Positions 1 through 8,195 of a stretch of 39,133 nt of DNA are shown here, piece by piece (the stretch's first letter is position 1; each line of letters starts with the position of its first letter). Below the pieces are notes generated by a model, which did no database searches, had not been told where the DNA came from, and saw nothing but the letters and a program-made list of their open reading frames with translations. The position numbers were made by a program, and so were the translations under genes. Origin of the DNA: an uncultured Cellvibrionales bacterium (GTDB taxonomy: Bacteria; Pseudomonadota; Gammaproteobacteria; Pseudomonadales; Dasaniaceae); assembly GCA_913019905.1 (NCBI GenBank), contig CAJVZD010000043.1:1-39133 (forward strand). Reading direction: 5' to 3'.

Positions 1-2
1 GT

Positions 3-1187
3 AATGATGCCTTTTACGAGCAATGGATGCACGATAGCGACCACGCTCTGGGGGCATTTTGCTCTGGGGGCACGATTGCCAATATCACAGCATTGTGGGT
101 CGCTCGCAACAAATTGTTTGCTCCCAGCGAAAACTTCACAGGTATTGCTCAAGAAGGGCTACACGGCGCACTGCAACACAAATGTTATAATGGCGTGGCG
201 GTATTAATTTCTCGCCGCGGCCACTACTCATTTGGAAAGGCGATAGATCTATTAGGCATCGGACGAGATAATCTCATTGCTGTCGATACCGATGAAAATA
301 ACCGCATCGATACCGCAAAGCTTCGTCGGCACTGTAAAGAGCTCGAAAAAAAGGGTATTAGGGTGATGGCCATTATCGGCATTGCGGGCACTACCGAGAC
401 CGGAAACATCGACCCCTTAGACGAGCTTGCTGATATCGCAGGAGAAGTAGATTGTCATTATCATGTCGACGCCGCGTGGGGCGGGCCAACATTGTTTTCC
501 CAGACCCATCGCCTGTTACTTAAAGGGATTGAAAGAGCCGATTCGGTCACTATAGATGCCCACAAACAACTCTATGTACCGATGGGATCGGGTATGGTGT
601 TGTTTAAAGATTCGACCGCCCTCTCCGCAATCGAGCATCACGCTAACTACATTATCCGCAAGGGCTCCAAAGATCTCGGCTCACGTACCTTAGAAGGCTC
701 GCGCCCCGGTATGGCGATGCTGGTCCACGCCGGATTTTACGTAATAGGACGAAAAGGCTACGAGATCCTTATCGACGGTAATATTGAAAAGGCAAAACAA
801 TTTGCCACGCTGATCGATCAAAGTGAAGATTTTGAGCTAATCGCAAAACCCGAGCTTAATATTCTCGCGTATCGTTATGTACCGACCAAAATACAAAAAT
901 TGTTAGCGCGAGCAGATCGAGACAAGAGGCGGCTGATCAATGCAATTGTGGATCAAATTACCCGTTTGATACAAAAGTCACAACGTGCAGCGGGCAAGTC
1001 GTTCGTATCCCGCACGAACTTAAACCCACAGCGGTATGGAGGAGATATGATTGTGGTATTTCGGGTTGTTCTGGCCAACCCGCTAACCACAATGGACAAC
1101 CTTCAAGCTGTTCTCGATGAACAAAGAGAGATGGCCGGTTCCGAGATTCTGGCTGACTTGATGTCATCCCTAGAGATACACATCTAA
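3..1187 (+). CDS. panP: PLP-dependent aspartate 1-decarboxylase (PanP-like), 5' truncated by window edge
   Basis: The open frame enters from the left edge and 394 residues are visible; family members are about 540 residues, so roughly the first 150 are missing. It is a fold-type I, group II PLP decarboxylase. Visible marks are SGGTIAN near the start, HVDAAWGG (the Asp that contacts the pyridine nitrogen, about visible residue 156) and DAHKQLYVPMG, whose Lys (codon 564-566) should form the Schiff base. The HKQLYVPMG context recalls the PanP subgroup, which makes beta-alanine from aspartate for pantothenate synthesis in some gammaproteobacteria; glutamate decarboxylase is the main alternative. 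The gene runs convergently into the PhyH gene with only 7 bases between the stops. The family call is firm; the substrate is inferred. Confidence 0.85.
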   Translation, partial: NDAFYEQWMHDSDHALGAFCSGGTIANITALWVARNKLFAPSENFTGIAQEGLHGALQHKCYNGVAVLISRRGHYSFGKAIDLLGIGRDNLIAVDTDENNRIDTAKLRRHCKELEKKGIRVMAIIGIAGTTETGNIDPLDELADIAGEVDCHYHVDAAWGGPTLFSQTHRLLLKGIERADSVTIDAHKQLYVPMGSGMVLFKDSTALSAIEHHANYIIRKGSKDLGSRTLEGSRPGMAMLVHAGFYVIGRKGYEILIDGNIEKAKQFATLIDQSEDFELIAKPELNILAYRYVPTKIQKLLARADRDKRRLINAIVDQITRLIQKSQRAAGKSFVSRTNLNPQRYGGDMIVVFRVVLANPLTTMDNLQAVLDEQREMAGSEILADLMSSLEIHI

Positions 1188-1194
1188 ATACGAC

Positions 1195-2013
1195 TTATAG
1201 CGGAGTAGCACCATCCTGCAGAATCCAATATTGGCGATCCGCGTCATTGGCCAGAGAACTAAAATTGTCACCATTTTTTTTGCCAATCACTACCGCTCCG
1301 TCGGGTGCAAATTGCACAATGTATGACTTCCTGATTTCATCAGTCGTCGTATTCGGTAGAGTCATATGTGGTGTCAATGACGAAAATACCACGACACTAC
1401 CGGCCTTGACGGGAGCTCTGATAGTTGGAATGTCCCTGTCACCGATACAATCCCAACCGAGTCTAGTCATTTGATGTGCAAGCGTTCCGCGCCGGTGGAT
1501 GCCTGGAGAGATCACTGGACAACCATTGTTCTCACCCGCATCGGTCAGCGCGACCCAACAGGTCAAGTATTGCTGCGGCTTAACATAGGTATACCCATTA
1601 TCCTGATGCCACGGAAAGATATCCTTGGTCCCCGGTTTCTTGTAGACCGATTGATCCCAGTAGAGACGAACATTCGGGCCCAATAGGTCCGAGCAAATAT
1701 CCCTGAAAAACGAGTTAAGCGTGAATTCGCGAGCGGTCTTTGACTTGGTAACAAGATGCGCGGTAAAGGTAATTTCATCTGCTCGCATAATAAAAGCAGT
1801 CCCCCCATATTTTTCTCGGACCTCTTGCTCAAACTGAGCCTCAAGGGGGTCGATAGCGGCAATAAGATCTGCGATCGTGGCCGCATCGAACGCATCCTTG
1901 TAAATGAAAAACCCTTGCCTATCGTACTGACTTACCTGTTCGTCTGTGAGAATACGGTACGGACCCGTGTGATCCTGCCATTCGAAATCGACGTTTAATT
2001 CATGCTCGACCAC
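1195..2013 (-). CDS. Phytanoyl-CoA dioxygenase (PhyH) family Fe(II)/2-oxoglutarate oxygenase
   Basis: A 272-residue cytosolic protein with the PhyH double-stranded beta-helix. The facial triad is readable: H136-x-D138 in PWHQDNGYTY and H216 in TPHMTLPN, with R228 (EIRKSY) placed to bind 2-oxoglutarate. Length is normal for the family. Enzymes of this family hydroxylate CoA esters or small molecules; the substrate cannot be told here. It lies 123 bases downstream of the Rieske oxygenase on the same strand, so the two may be co-transcribed and act on one substrate in turn. The start ATG sits in tcgaccacttaatgtactcc (reverse strand) with a weak ribosome site. Confidence 0.88.
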   Translation of the reverse strand: MVEHELNVDFEWQDHTGPYRILTDEQVSQYDRQGFFIYKDAFDAATIADLIAAIDPLEAQFEQEVREKYGGTAFIMRADEITFTAHLVTKSKTAREFTLNSFFRDICSDLLGPNVRLYWDQSVYKKPGTKDIFPWHQDNGYTYVKPQQYLTCWVALTDAGENNGCPVISPGIHRRGTLAHQMTRLGWDCIGDRDIPTIRAPVKAGSVVVFSSLTPHMTLPNTTTDEIRKSYIVQFAPDGAVVIGKKNGDNFSSLANDADRQYWILQDGATPL

Positions 2014-2136
2014 TTAATGTACTCCCATGGAACTTCACTCCCAGTCTTTGGACGTTAAAATGGAATTGGCCGCCGGAAAACAGCGACGCAGAAAATACAG
2101 GAGATGCCTGCTACACAAAAAGCATGCAGTTTGGTC

Positions 2137-3378
2137 TTAGTCCGATTGCTCAAGCGATTCCAGGCCCAATGCGCCTCGAAATGAGTTATGAAAATGATGC
2201 AGTGCCGGTTCATTCCGTCCAAAGATAACTTCTTTCAACAAACCGTTCTCCGCTGATTTTTGCTGAAACTCTCCCATTACGTAATCTTCCTGCTCGATAG
2301 TACTGCTAAACACCTCAAGAGATGCTGCCAATGTTTGTACTGCATCAGCCTGCGAATCTGGATCATAAACATTATCAGGCGTTACCTTAGCGATGTCTTC
2401 GTTTGCCTCTGCGGCATTGGCCAGTTCAATCATTGCCTGAGAATAGTAGAAAGAAATTTGGGTAATTGAACGACCCGGATTGTCGCGCGCGGGATAAATT
2501 TTTATCAAAGTACAGCTCGCGCTATTAACAACAAGTTGTATGTTGGGAAACAGATAATAGAGCACAAAGGTGCCTCGGCTGATGTCCCAATCGGCTTCTG
2601 GCTGTTCTCTCATCGCGTCGATGCCACGAGATGCCGTAACAAAACGATGATGCCGTCCGAATTCCTTGAAATGGAGATTATTACCGTAGAAAATCTGGCC
2701 GAGCGTATTCTTATGTAACTTCTGGAAGTGATAGGTTTCCCCGAATGTATCATTCGCGAGCTTCCAGTTAAGGTTCATATCAATGCTGGTACCACCGGCA
2801 TGCATAAGCTCACCGAGCTTATGCGACGCAATCTCAGAGGTAAGTGATCCCAGTAATTCATCAATGTTAAGATCGCCGTCTGGCTGCGGGTGCACCCATA
2901 ACAATCCATTATGTTCGATTGACGGAAGCTCAATCAGACCGTTGCATGACTTATCAACCGGTCCGAAATGGTCCTCGTTGGGAATTGCAACCAGCTCGCC
3001 CGCTCCCGAATAACTCCAAGAGTGAAAGGGACAAGTAAATAGATTCTTTCTCCCCCGCGGCTGTGAGGCAACTCTCACACCTCTATGCCGACAAGCATTC
3101 AGGAACGCGTGAAATTTTCCGTCTCTATCGCGAGTCGCCAGTATCGGCGTACCGAAGTCGTCAGTAGTAATAAAGCTCTGAGGTTCCGGTAGATCTCCAG
3201 ACAAGCCAATCAGCTGCGGATGATTTTGAAAGAAGGAATCCCATTCTTTTGCAGCCATATCTGGGCAAATATAGGATGAAGTTGGCATTTTATACTGGAC
3301 GCCGGCATCGATATTCTTTCCTTCATCGAGCTGCTGCATAAGTTCTTTGAGTATACTGACTTGAAGGGCGTGTTCCAT
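2137..3378 (-). CDS. Rieske [2Fe-2S] non-heme iron oxygenase, alpha subunit
   Basis: A 413-residue ring-hydroxylating-type oxygenase. The Rieske cluster ligands are C96-x-H98 (ACRHRG) and C116-x2-H119 (TCPFHSW). The mononuclear iron site is NDTFGETYHFQKLH, with H217 and H222 and the bridging Asp/Glu nearby (D210, E214). The C-terminal part (about 190-413) is the catalytic domain. No reductase or ferredoxin gene is adjacent, so electrons must come from elsewhere. Such alpha subunits act on aromatics, quaternary amines or similar compounds; the substrate is not readable. With the upstream esterase and downstream PhyH oxygenase it forms an oxidative catabolic group on the minus strand. Confidence 0.9.
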   Translation of the reverse strand: MEHALQVSILKELMQQLDEGKNIDAGVQYKMPTSSYICPDMAAKEWDSFFQNHPQLIGLSGDLPEPQSFITTDDFGTPILATRDRDGKFHAFLNACRHRGVRVASQPRGRKNLFTCPFHSWSYSGAGELVAIPNEDHFGPVDKSCNGLIELPSIEHNGLLWVHPQPDGDLNIDELLGSLTSEIASHKLGELMHAGGTSIDMNLNWKLANDTFGETYHFQKLHKNTLGQIFYGNNLHFKEFGRHHRFVTASRGIDAMREQPEADWDISRGTFVLYYLFPNIQLVVNSASCTLIKIYPARDNPGRSITQISFYYSQAMIELANAAEANEDIAKVTPDNVYDPDSQADAVQTLAASLEVFSSTIEQEDYVMGEFQQKSAENGLLKEVIFGRNEPALHHFHNSFRGALGLESLEQSD

Positions 3379-3530
3379 TCTTGAGCGCCTCTTTTATTAT
3401 CGAATCAAAACAGAGTTAGACGAGAGCTACGGATTTATTCCAAACAGCTTACCCCAAAAAGGCAAGAACTGGCAATTTTTTGATCAGTGCTATATAACCG
3501 ACTTATACGCACCGCGAAGTTCATAATTCG

Positions 3531-3595
3531 GTTTCATTGTTCAGTTTCATTGTTCAGTTTCATTGTTCAGTTTCATCGCTCAGATTCATCATTGA
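3531..3595. repeat. 13-bp tandem repeat, five units
   Basis: Unit gtttcattgttca occurs three times exactly (3531-3569), once with two changes (gtttcatcgctca, 3570-3582) and once degenerate (gattcatcattga, 3583-3595). It lies in the 256-base gap between the Rieske gene and the carboxylesterase. Confidence 0.9.
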
Positions 3596-3634
3596 AGGAT
3601 GAGTGGGCCAGCAGATGACTGTGGCCGGAGACCA

Positions 3635-5173
3635 TTAGTCGAGACCGCTGATGCGTTTGTAAAAAAATGATTCAAGAAAATCTAGCTTGGCTTGTATAAC
3701 TCCAACCTGAACCGTGTCGCTTTCAGAAAATACCAACCATTGATTAGATTGTTCTTCATAGGCCGGCCACTGTAGCAATCCTGCTCCGTTAGGATCTCCA
3801 TTGCGAGAAAAATTCACCCAATACTTTTGCATGCGTTGTGACAGCGCCCGAACATTTTGATTTTTGTCTAAATGACCGCGGAATGCGAAATAGGCGTCAG
3901 AGCCATGTGCGGTTCCGGGTAGACCATGCTTTTTCTCTCCCGCGACAAAATCGATATAATACAACCAGGCTGGTGAAGGACGGTTTTTCGTGTTTTCTAC
4001 CAATAATCGTGCTGACAACAGATAGCGATTGTCTCCAAACATTCGCTGCAACCAAATATCATCGGCATCGTCGCGGTACAGCTTGCGCGCTTCTTCGACT
4101 GCATCGCCAATGGATCGAGTATAATTATCTGCGGAAATACCGGTCCAGCGCATGACCGATCCCTCAAAGCTATTCCCACCGCTTATAAATGGGACATCGT
4201 GCTGCTGGGATCGCATAAACCGGATTCCGGGCTCTTCTTGAACAGAGTTGCCATCGACGATTGGCACCTGAAACCCCAATTGAGCGTTAATCAGTTCTAA
4301 GCCGTTCAGCTGGTACAACATATCTTTTGTTTGTGGCTTGTTACTAATTCGCGCCACCAGATTATGACTAATGGCTTCCGCCGACTGCGATTTTTTCAGA
4401 TAAACATCTTTCGGAGCCGGAACAGGGGCATCAACTGTTCGCGGCAACGCCCAGGCGGCGTAACCACTTTGACCAATTGCACGATGAAAAAGACCTTTCG
4501 CCTTATCATTCGTCATTAACAATTCAACGGCCATACCACCGGCAGATACACCAAAAATGGTGACATTATTGGGGTCTCCACCAAAACTCTGGATATTAGT
4601 TTGCACCCATTCAAGTGCTGCAATCATATCGAGCAAAGCTAAATTCGCGGGTTTGTCAGCTAAGACCTCATGAGCAAAAAAACCTAGCGGGCCCAATCGA
4701 TAATTGATCGAAACCAATACAGCCCCCTGCTTAGCGAAGGTTTCTCCCGACACAATTCCTGACCCGGATCGAAAAGCCCCGCCGTGAATCCACACCATCA
4801 CTGGTCTTTTCTCACTATCTGGGGCAGGAGTCCATACGTTAAGTGATAAACAATCCTCGGACATTATCGGGGCTTTACGGCCCGGTCTAACGACCTGCAG
4901 GCACGTATCTCCGTAGACTTTAGCGTCGATTATTTTACTGTTTTCTTCAGGGGTTTGAGGCGCGTTCCAGCGTAATTCACCCACAGGCGGCTTGGCATAA
5001 GGGATCCCTTTAAAACTGTGTATGTCGCCGTTGACTACACCACTGACCTTACCTACAGTAGTTGCCACCGTCGCTGCTCCGCTCACAACCGGCCAAGTGA
5101 CCAGCAACAAAACAACGATTCGAAAGCACGGCAGTAAATTAAAGAATAGAATTTTGATACTGTTTCTTCCCAC
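3635..5173 (-). CDS. Type-B carboxylesterase, exported
   Basis: A 512-residue alpha/beta-hydrolase of the carboxylesterase/acetylcholinesterase family, full length. Residues about 8-33 form a hydrophobic signal peptide ending VVSGAA. Landmarks in order: EDCLSLNVWTP (106-116), oxyanion-hole HGG (130-132), nucleophile elbow GVSAGG with S210, acid E337 in SFEGSV, and catalytic H423 in TAHGSD. It should hydrolyse carboxylic esters in the periplasm or outside the cell. It is the first gene of the minus-strand group that continues with the Rieske and PhyH oxygenases, though a 256-base repeat-bearing gap separates them. The substrate is unknown. Confidence 0.9.
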   Translation of the reverse strand: MGRNSIKILFFNLLPCFRIVVLLLVTWPVVSGAATVATTVGKVSGVVNGDIHSFKGIPYAKPPVGELRWNAPQTPEENSKIIDAKVYGDTCLQVVRPGRKAPIMSEDCLSLNVWTPAPDSEKRPVMVWIHGGAFRSGSGIVSGETFAKQGAVLVSINYRLGPLGFFAHEVLADKPANLALLDMIAALEWVQTNIQSFGGDPNNVTIFGVSAGGMAVELLMTNDKAKGLFHRAIGQSGYAAWALPRTVDAPVPAPKDVYLKKSQSAEAISHNLVARISNKPQTKDMLYQLNGLELINAQLGFQVPIVDGNSVQEEPGIRFMRSQQHDVPFISGGNSFEGSVMRWTGISADNYTRSIGDAVEEARKLYRDDADDIWLQRMFGDNRYLLSARLLVENTKNRPSPAWLYYIDFVAGEKKHGLPGTAHGSDAYFAFRGHLDKNQNVRALSQRMQKYWVNFSRNGDPNGAGLLQWPAYEEQSNQWLVFSESDTVQVGVIQAKLDFLESFFYKRISGLD

Positions 5174-5329
5174 AGGAACTAGTCCATTATTATATTGACT
5201 GAAAATTTATTGGCTTAAGTATGAGACGATAATTTTTTCGGCTCATAAGCTTTAATTATTCTTGGCAAGAACGACAGAGCCAAATATCCTACGATAAGCA
5301 AAAACAAAATTCAATTCGGCGAAATTACA

Positions 5330-6070
5330 ATGTATCCATCTGTACAAGTATTACTAAGAGTTATTGTAATCGGAATGTCTCTTTTCATCGGGGCTTATGC
5401 TTACGGTGAGCCTCCCAATAGTTACCTGGAACAAGTGCGCCAATGCCTGGAAGAACTGGACAGGGAGAAGATGGATGAAAATTGGTTTTACACAATGACC
5501 ACTGTGACAAAAGATGAAATCTTAGTTACCCATAGCAATCCCTTGCGAGACAAAAACAAACGGGTCAAACTCATTAGCGTCAATGACAAAACCCCAAGCG
5601 CAGATCGTCGCAAGGCTTTTAAAAAAGAGGAAGCTAACAGACTGGAACGAGAGAGCGAAAAAGGCGGTCAATTACGCTACAGCGAAATGGTAGACCTCGA
5701 TACCTTAAAATTTAAAACACTCAATGAAAACAACAAAACAGTGCAATTGAGCTTCTCACCCAGACTCAAGGACATGGAAGACGAACGCGACAAGTTCATC
5801 GGTTCTCTAACGTTTAACACAGTTACCGGACTCATTGAGACCCTAGCCATTGAAAATACAGAGAAGGTTTCACCCGCATTTTCGGTATCTATACACCGCT
5901 ACAAAATGACTCTGGATTTTGTTAGCAGGAATAATTCATTGTTAATCGGGCAATTAAAGTCAACGGTAAAAGGAAAAGTGGGCTTTCTAAAAACCATCGA
6001 TGTTGACGTTGATATCATCTTCAGTGACTATAGAAAAAAACCGAACGTTCAAGAATACGCAAGCGAATAA
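5330..6070 (+). CDS. Exported protein of unknown function
   Basis: A 246-residue protein that I do not recognise. It has a clear signal peptide (about residues 1-26, ending AYAYGEP) with no lipobox Cys, so it is probably a soluble periplasmic protein. The mature part is charged, with a Lys/Glu-rich stretch at about 95-125, then alternating beta-like segments (KTVQLSFSPRL, FIGSLTFNTVTGLIETLAI, TVKGKVGFLKTIDVDVDIIF) that resemble a LolA/lipoprotein-carrier type beta sheet; this resemblance is only an impression. It is followed 19 bases later by a dienelactone hydrolase on the same strand, so an operon is likely. Confidence 0.75.
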   Translation: MYPSVQVLLRVIVIGMSLFIGAYAYGEPPNSYLEQVRQCLEELDREKMDENWFYTMTTVTKDEILVTHSNPLRDKNKRVKLISVNDKTPSADRRKAFKKEEANRLERESEKGGQLRYSEMVDLDTLKFKTLNENNKTVQLSFSPRLKDMEDERDKFIGSLTFNTVTGLIETLAIENTEKVSPAFSVSIHRYKMTLDFVSRNNSLLIGQLKSTVKGKVGFLKTIDVDVDIIFSDYRKKPNVQEYASE

Positions 6071-6089
6071 ACACTCATTGAGGGTTAAC

Positions 6090-6761
6090 ATGGGAAACAC
6101 GATTGAACTTAAAACCGCGGATGGTACGACAATAGATGCTTATCACGTAAAGCCGGGTGGAACACGTATCGGTGGGTTAGTTTTACTCATGGAAATATTT
6201 GGCGTCACAAAGCATATTAAAAACCTTTGTGACGAATTTTCTAAAGCTGGTTACGAAGTGATATCACCCGCCCTTTACGACAGAGTTGAAAAAAATTTCG
6301 AGTGCGACTACTCTCCGGCTTCAATCGAAGCAGCATTGAAATTACGGGATGCCAATACATACGAAAATGCGGTGCTGGATTGTCAAGCGTCTATAGATTT
6401 TCTGGCAAGTCGAGGTGCTGTTTATGTTACAGGTTTTTGTTATGGTGGCTCAGTTTCATGGGCCGCGGCATGCCGATGCTCCGGACTCACAGCAGCATCT
6501 GCGTATTATGGACGACAGATTGTTGACTTTAGAAAAGAACAACCACAATGTCCTATCATTTTACATTATGGTGAAAACGACGATAGCATCCCGATGGAAG
6601 ACGTCCGTCTTGTAGAAGAAGCTCATCCCACTGTCCCGGTTTACGTCTACGATGCAGGACACGGCTTTCAATCAGACAGACCCAGTCATTACGATCGTGA
6701 AGCATCTGCGTTGGCGTGGCAACGAACCATCGACTTCTTTGCCACCACCGGCAAAGTCTAA
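6090..6761 (+). CDS. Dienelactone hydrolase family protein
   Basis: A 223-residue alpha/beta-hydrolase. The start at 6090 was chosen because it follows gagggttaac and begins at the usual family N-terminus; the frame also stays open upstream, inside the previous gene. The catalytic triad is C117 in GFCYGGS, D164 or D165 in GENDDSIP and H191 in DAGHGFQ. The conserved Glu36 of the family is present in MEIFGV. Canonical members open dienelactones in chlorocatechol degradation; many homologues hydrolyse other esters or lactones. Length is close to the typical 230-240. It is probably co-transcribed with the exported protein upstream. Confidence 0.9.
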   Translation: MGNTIELKTADGTTIDAYHVKPGGTRIGGLVLLMEIFGVTKHIKNLCDEFSKAGYEVISPALYDRVEKNFECDYSPASIEAALKLRDANTYENAVLDCQASIDFLASRGAVYVTGFCYGGSVSWAAACRCSGLTAASAYYGRQIVDFRKEQPQCPIILHYGENDDSIPMEDVRLVEEAHPTVPVYVYDAGHGFQSDRPSHYDREASALAWQRTIDFFATTGKV

Positions 6762-6820
6762 CGCGGGTGATAAAATGACAGAAAATCAATCTAATTTCTT
6801 AACGATAACAACCGTCAGCG

Positions 6821-7585
6821 CTACCTGGACTTTCTTCTAACCTGATGTTGGTACCACAACACAAAACCGGATAATGCGAGAAAAAACAGCAAAACTGCTG
6901 CGACGTCGACTATCCATACACCGATGTCACCAAAAATTCTACCACTGTGAATATCCAGAAAAACCCTTTCCCATGACAAACCTTGACCGCGATATTTCTC
7001 TACTAGATCTGTCCGGATACTTTCCGGCAACACAGACTGTTCACTCCAACGCGGGTTATCGGTAATTAAGGGCGAAAAGGTAATTTGTTCACTATTAACA
7101 GCGAACAGCCGTTCATCTGTACCGATACACAAAGTTCCGTCGCAAATGCCGAACCGTTTCACAGGTACGGGCAAACCATAAGCTGCGGTGATTTTGTCTA
7201 ACAAATCCCCTTGTTGACTAAAAATCATGATTTGTTGCTGGCAAGCTAACCAAAAATAGTCTTTATGAGCGGCGGCGCCAACCAGTGCGCCGCGACACTC
7301 TGCTATGGCGTCACTGTTTAAGTACAGCCGGTGTTGCGCATCTCCGCTTAGCCAATAATCACCCGATCGAAAACTACTCAACTCAGGTGTTTTTATACCA
7401 TAAAAAGCAAGCAATGCGTTCTGCTTAACATGCCGATCACCCAACCCCAGCTCGCTTGTATGGTTTAGCAATAATCCTGTTAAGGTGACCAACGCAATGA
7501 CTAAAGCGGCGGTAAGGCCTGCTCGACGATGCCATCGCCATAACCATGGCCGCAGTACGTTATATTCGAGGAATTTCAGTTTCAT
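6821..7585 (-). CDS. PepSY-associated transmembrane protein
   Basis: A 254-residue inner-membrane protein with one membrane helix near the N-terminus (about 22-40, preceded by WRWHRRAG with H19, followed by LLNHTSEL with H42) and one near the C-terminus (about 224-246, preceded by DIHSGRIFGDIG). The long middle part should be periplasmic. The HSGR...G..G and L.LSGFVLW patterns are typical of PepSY-TM proteins. Members are often linked to iron acquisition or to membrane ferric/flavin reduction, and the His residues flanking the helices could bind heme; that is inference. Its start lies 7 bases from the stop of the FMN-binding gene, so the two are co-transcribed under the Fur-controlled porin promoter. 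Confidence 0.8.
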   Translation of the reverse strand: MKLKFLEYNVLRPWLWRWHRRAGLTAALVIALVTLTGLLLNHTSELGLGDRHVKQNALLAFYGIKTPELSSFRSGDYWLSGDAQHRLYLNSDAIAECRGALVGAAAHKDYFWLACQQQIMIFSQQGDLLDKITAAYGLPVPVKRFGICDGTLCIGTDERLFAVNSEQITFSPLITDNPRWSEQSVLPESIRTDLVEKYRGQGLSWERVFLDIHSGRIFGDIGVWIVDVAAVLLFFLALSGFVLWYQHQVRRKSR

Positions 7586-7592
7586 AGGGGTA

Positions 7593-8135
7593 CTAAGAGC
7601 CCATAGATTTACCCAACAGTGGGTAAAATGGTGTCTGACGATGTAAAAAGAGCGCTAGAGTAGCAATTTTCTTTAATGCTCGCACTGATAAAGTTGCTCC
7701 GGTAATACCATCGATGGATTTATCCAAACGATAGGGACCCACTTCCTGCAGCTTTAGTTGTTGGAATTGTCTTGTAAAAAAGGGATAACGAACTTCTCCG
7801 CCACGACTCTCACGGTATTCCAAAATACTGACCTCGTAAATTTTATCGTCTTCAATTACCACCCCCACCGTAATCGGCAGCTCTTTACCAATCTCTTCCA
7901 GGATCCAAGCTGTGCGGGTATTTTCACCCCAATAACGTATACGTAAAGTGGTAAAACGACGATTCAAAATACCTTCAATATCAGACTTTAAGTGCTTGTT
8001 CACCCATAAGGTTTGTTGTTGAACGTCAGCACTGAAAAATCGTGCTTGAAATTCAGCTTCGGTTATAAATTGCCCTTTTTGAGCGAGGCAAACACTACTG
8101 GCTACTAATAATATGATGGCAAAAACTGTTTTCAT
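7593..8135 (-). CDS. Periplasmic FMN-binding domain protein
   Basis: A 180-residue protein of the NqrC/RnfG-type FMN-binding family. The start at 8135 is preferred over an upstream in-frame ATG at 8192 because it gives a clean signal peptide (MKTVFAIILLVASSVCLAQ), and the upstream extension would run through a transcription terminator. Near the C-terminus is DGITGAT (142-148), matching the ApbE flavin-transferase acceptor pattern; T148 would carry covalently bound FMN. No apbE gene is in the window. It sits between a porin and a PepSY-TM protein in a minus-strand group behind Fur boxes, consistent with a periplasmic electron-transfer role in iron metabolism. Confidence 0.82.
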   Translation of the reverse strand: MKTVFAIILLVASSVCLAQKGQFITEAEFQARFFSADVQQQTLWVNKHLKSDIEGILNRRFTTLRIRYWGENTRTAWILEEIGKELPITVGVVIEDDKIYEVSILEYRESRGGEVRYPFFTRQFQQLKLQEVGPYRLDKSIDGITGATLSVRALKKIATLALFLHRQTPFYPLLGKSMGS

Positions 8136-8143
8136 GAGAACCC

Positions 8144-8164
8144 AAAAGGGGCGCAAAGCGCCCC
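8144..8164 (-). terminator. Intrinsic terminator or attenuator after the porin gene
   Basis: Reading the minus strand, GGGGCGC-TTT-GCGCCCC (8164-8148) is followed by TTTT (8147-8144). The 7-bp all-GC stem begins 32 bases after the porin stop and ends 9 bases before the start of the FMN-binding gene. The short T run suggests partial read-through, giving more porin than the downstream proteins. Confidence 0.7.
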
Positions 8165-8195
8165 AAATTAAAATTGTGCTAGACCAACCCAACCA

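Noticed and set aside
6775..6840. 21-codon frame after the dienelactone hydrolase
   Set aside because: Overlaps the end of the PepSY gene in antisense; too short and no pattern.
8136..8192. Longer start for the FMN-binding protein
   Set aside because: It would place the signal peptide inside the protein and translate through a terminator hairpin.
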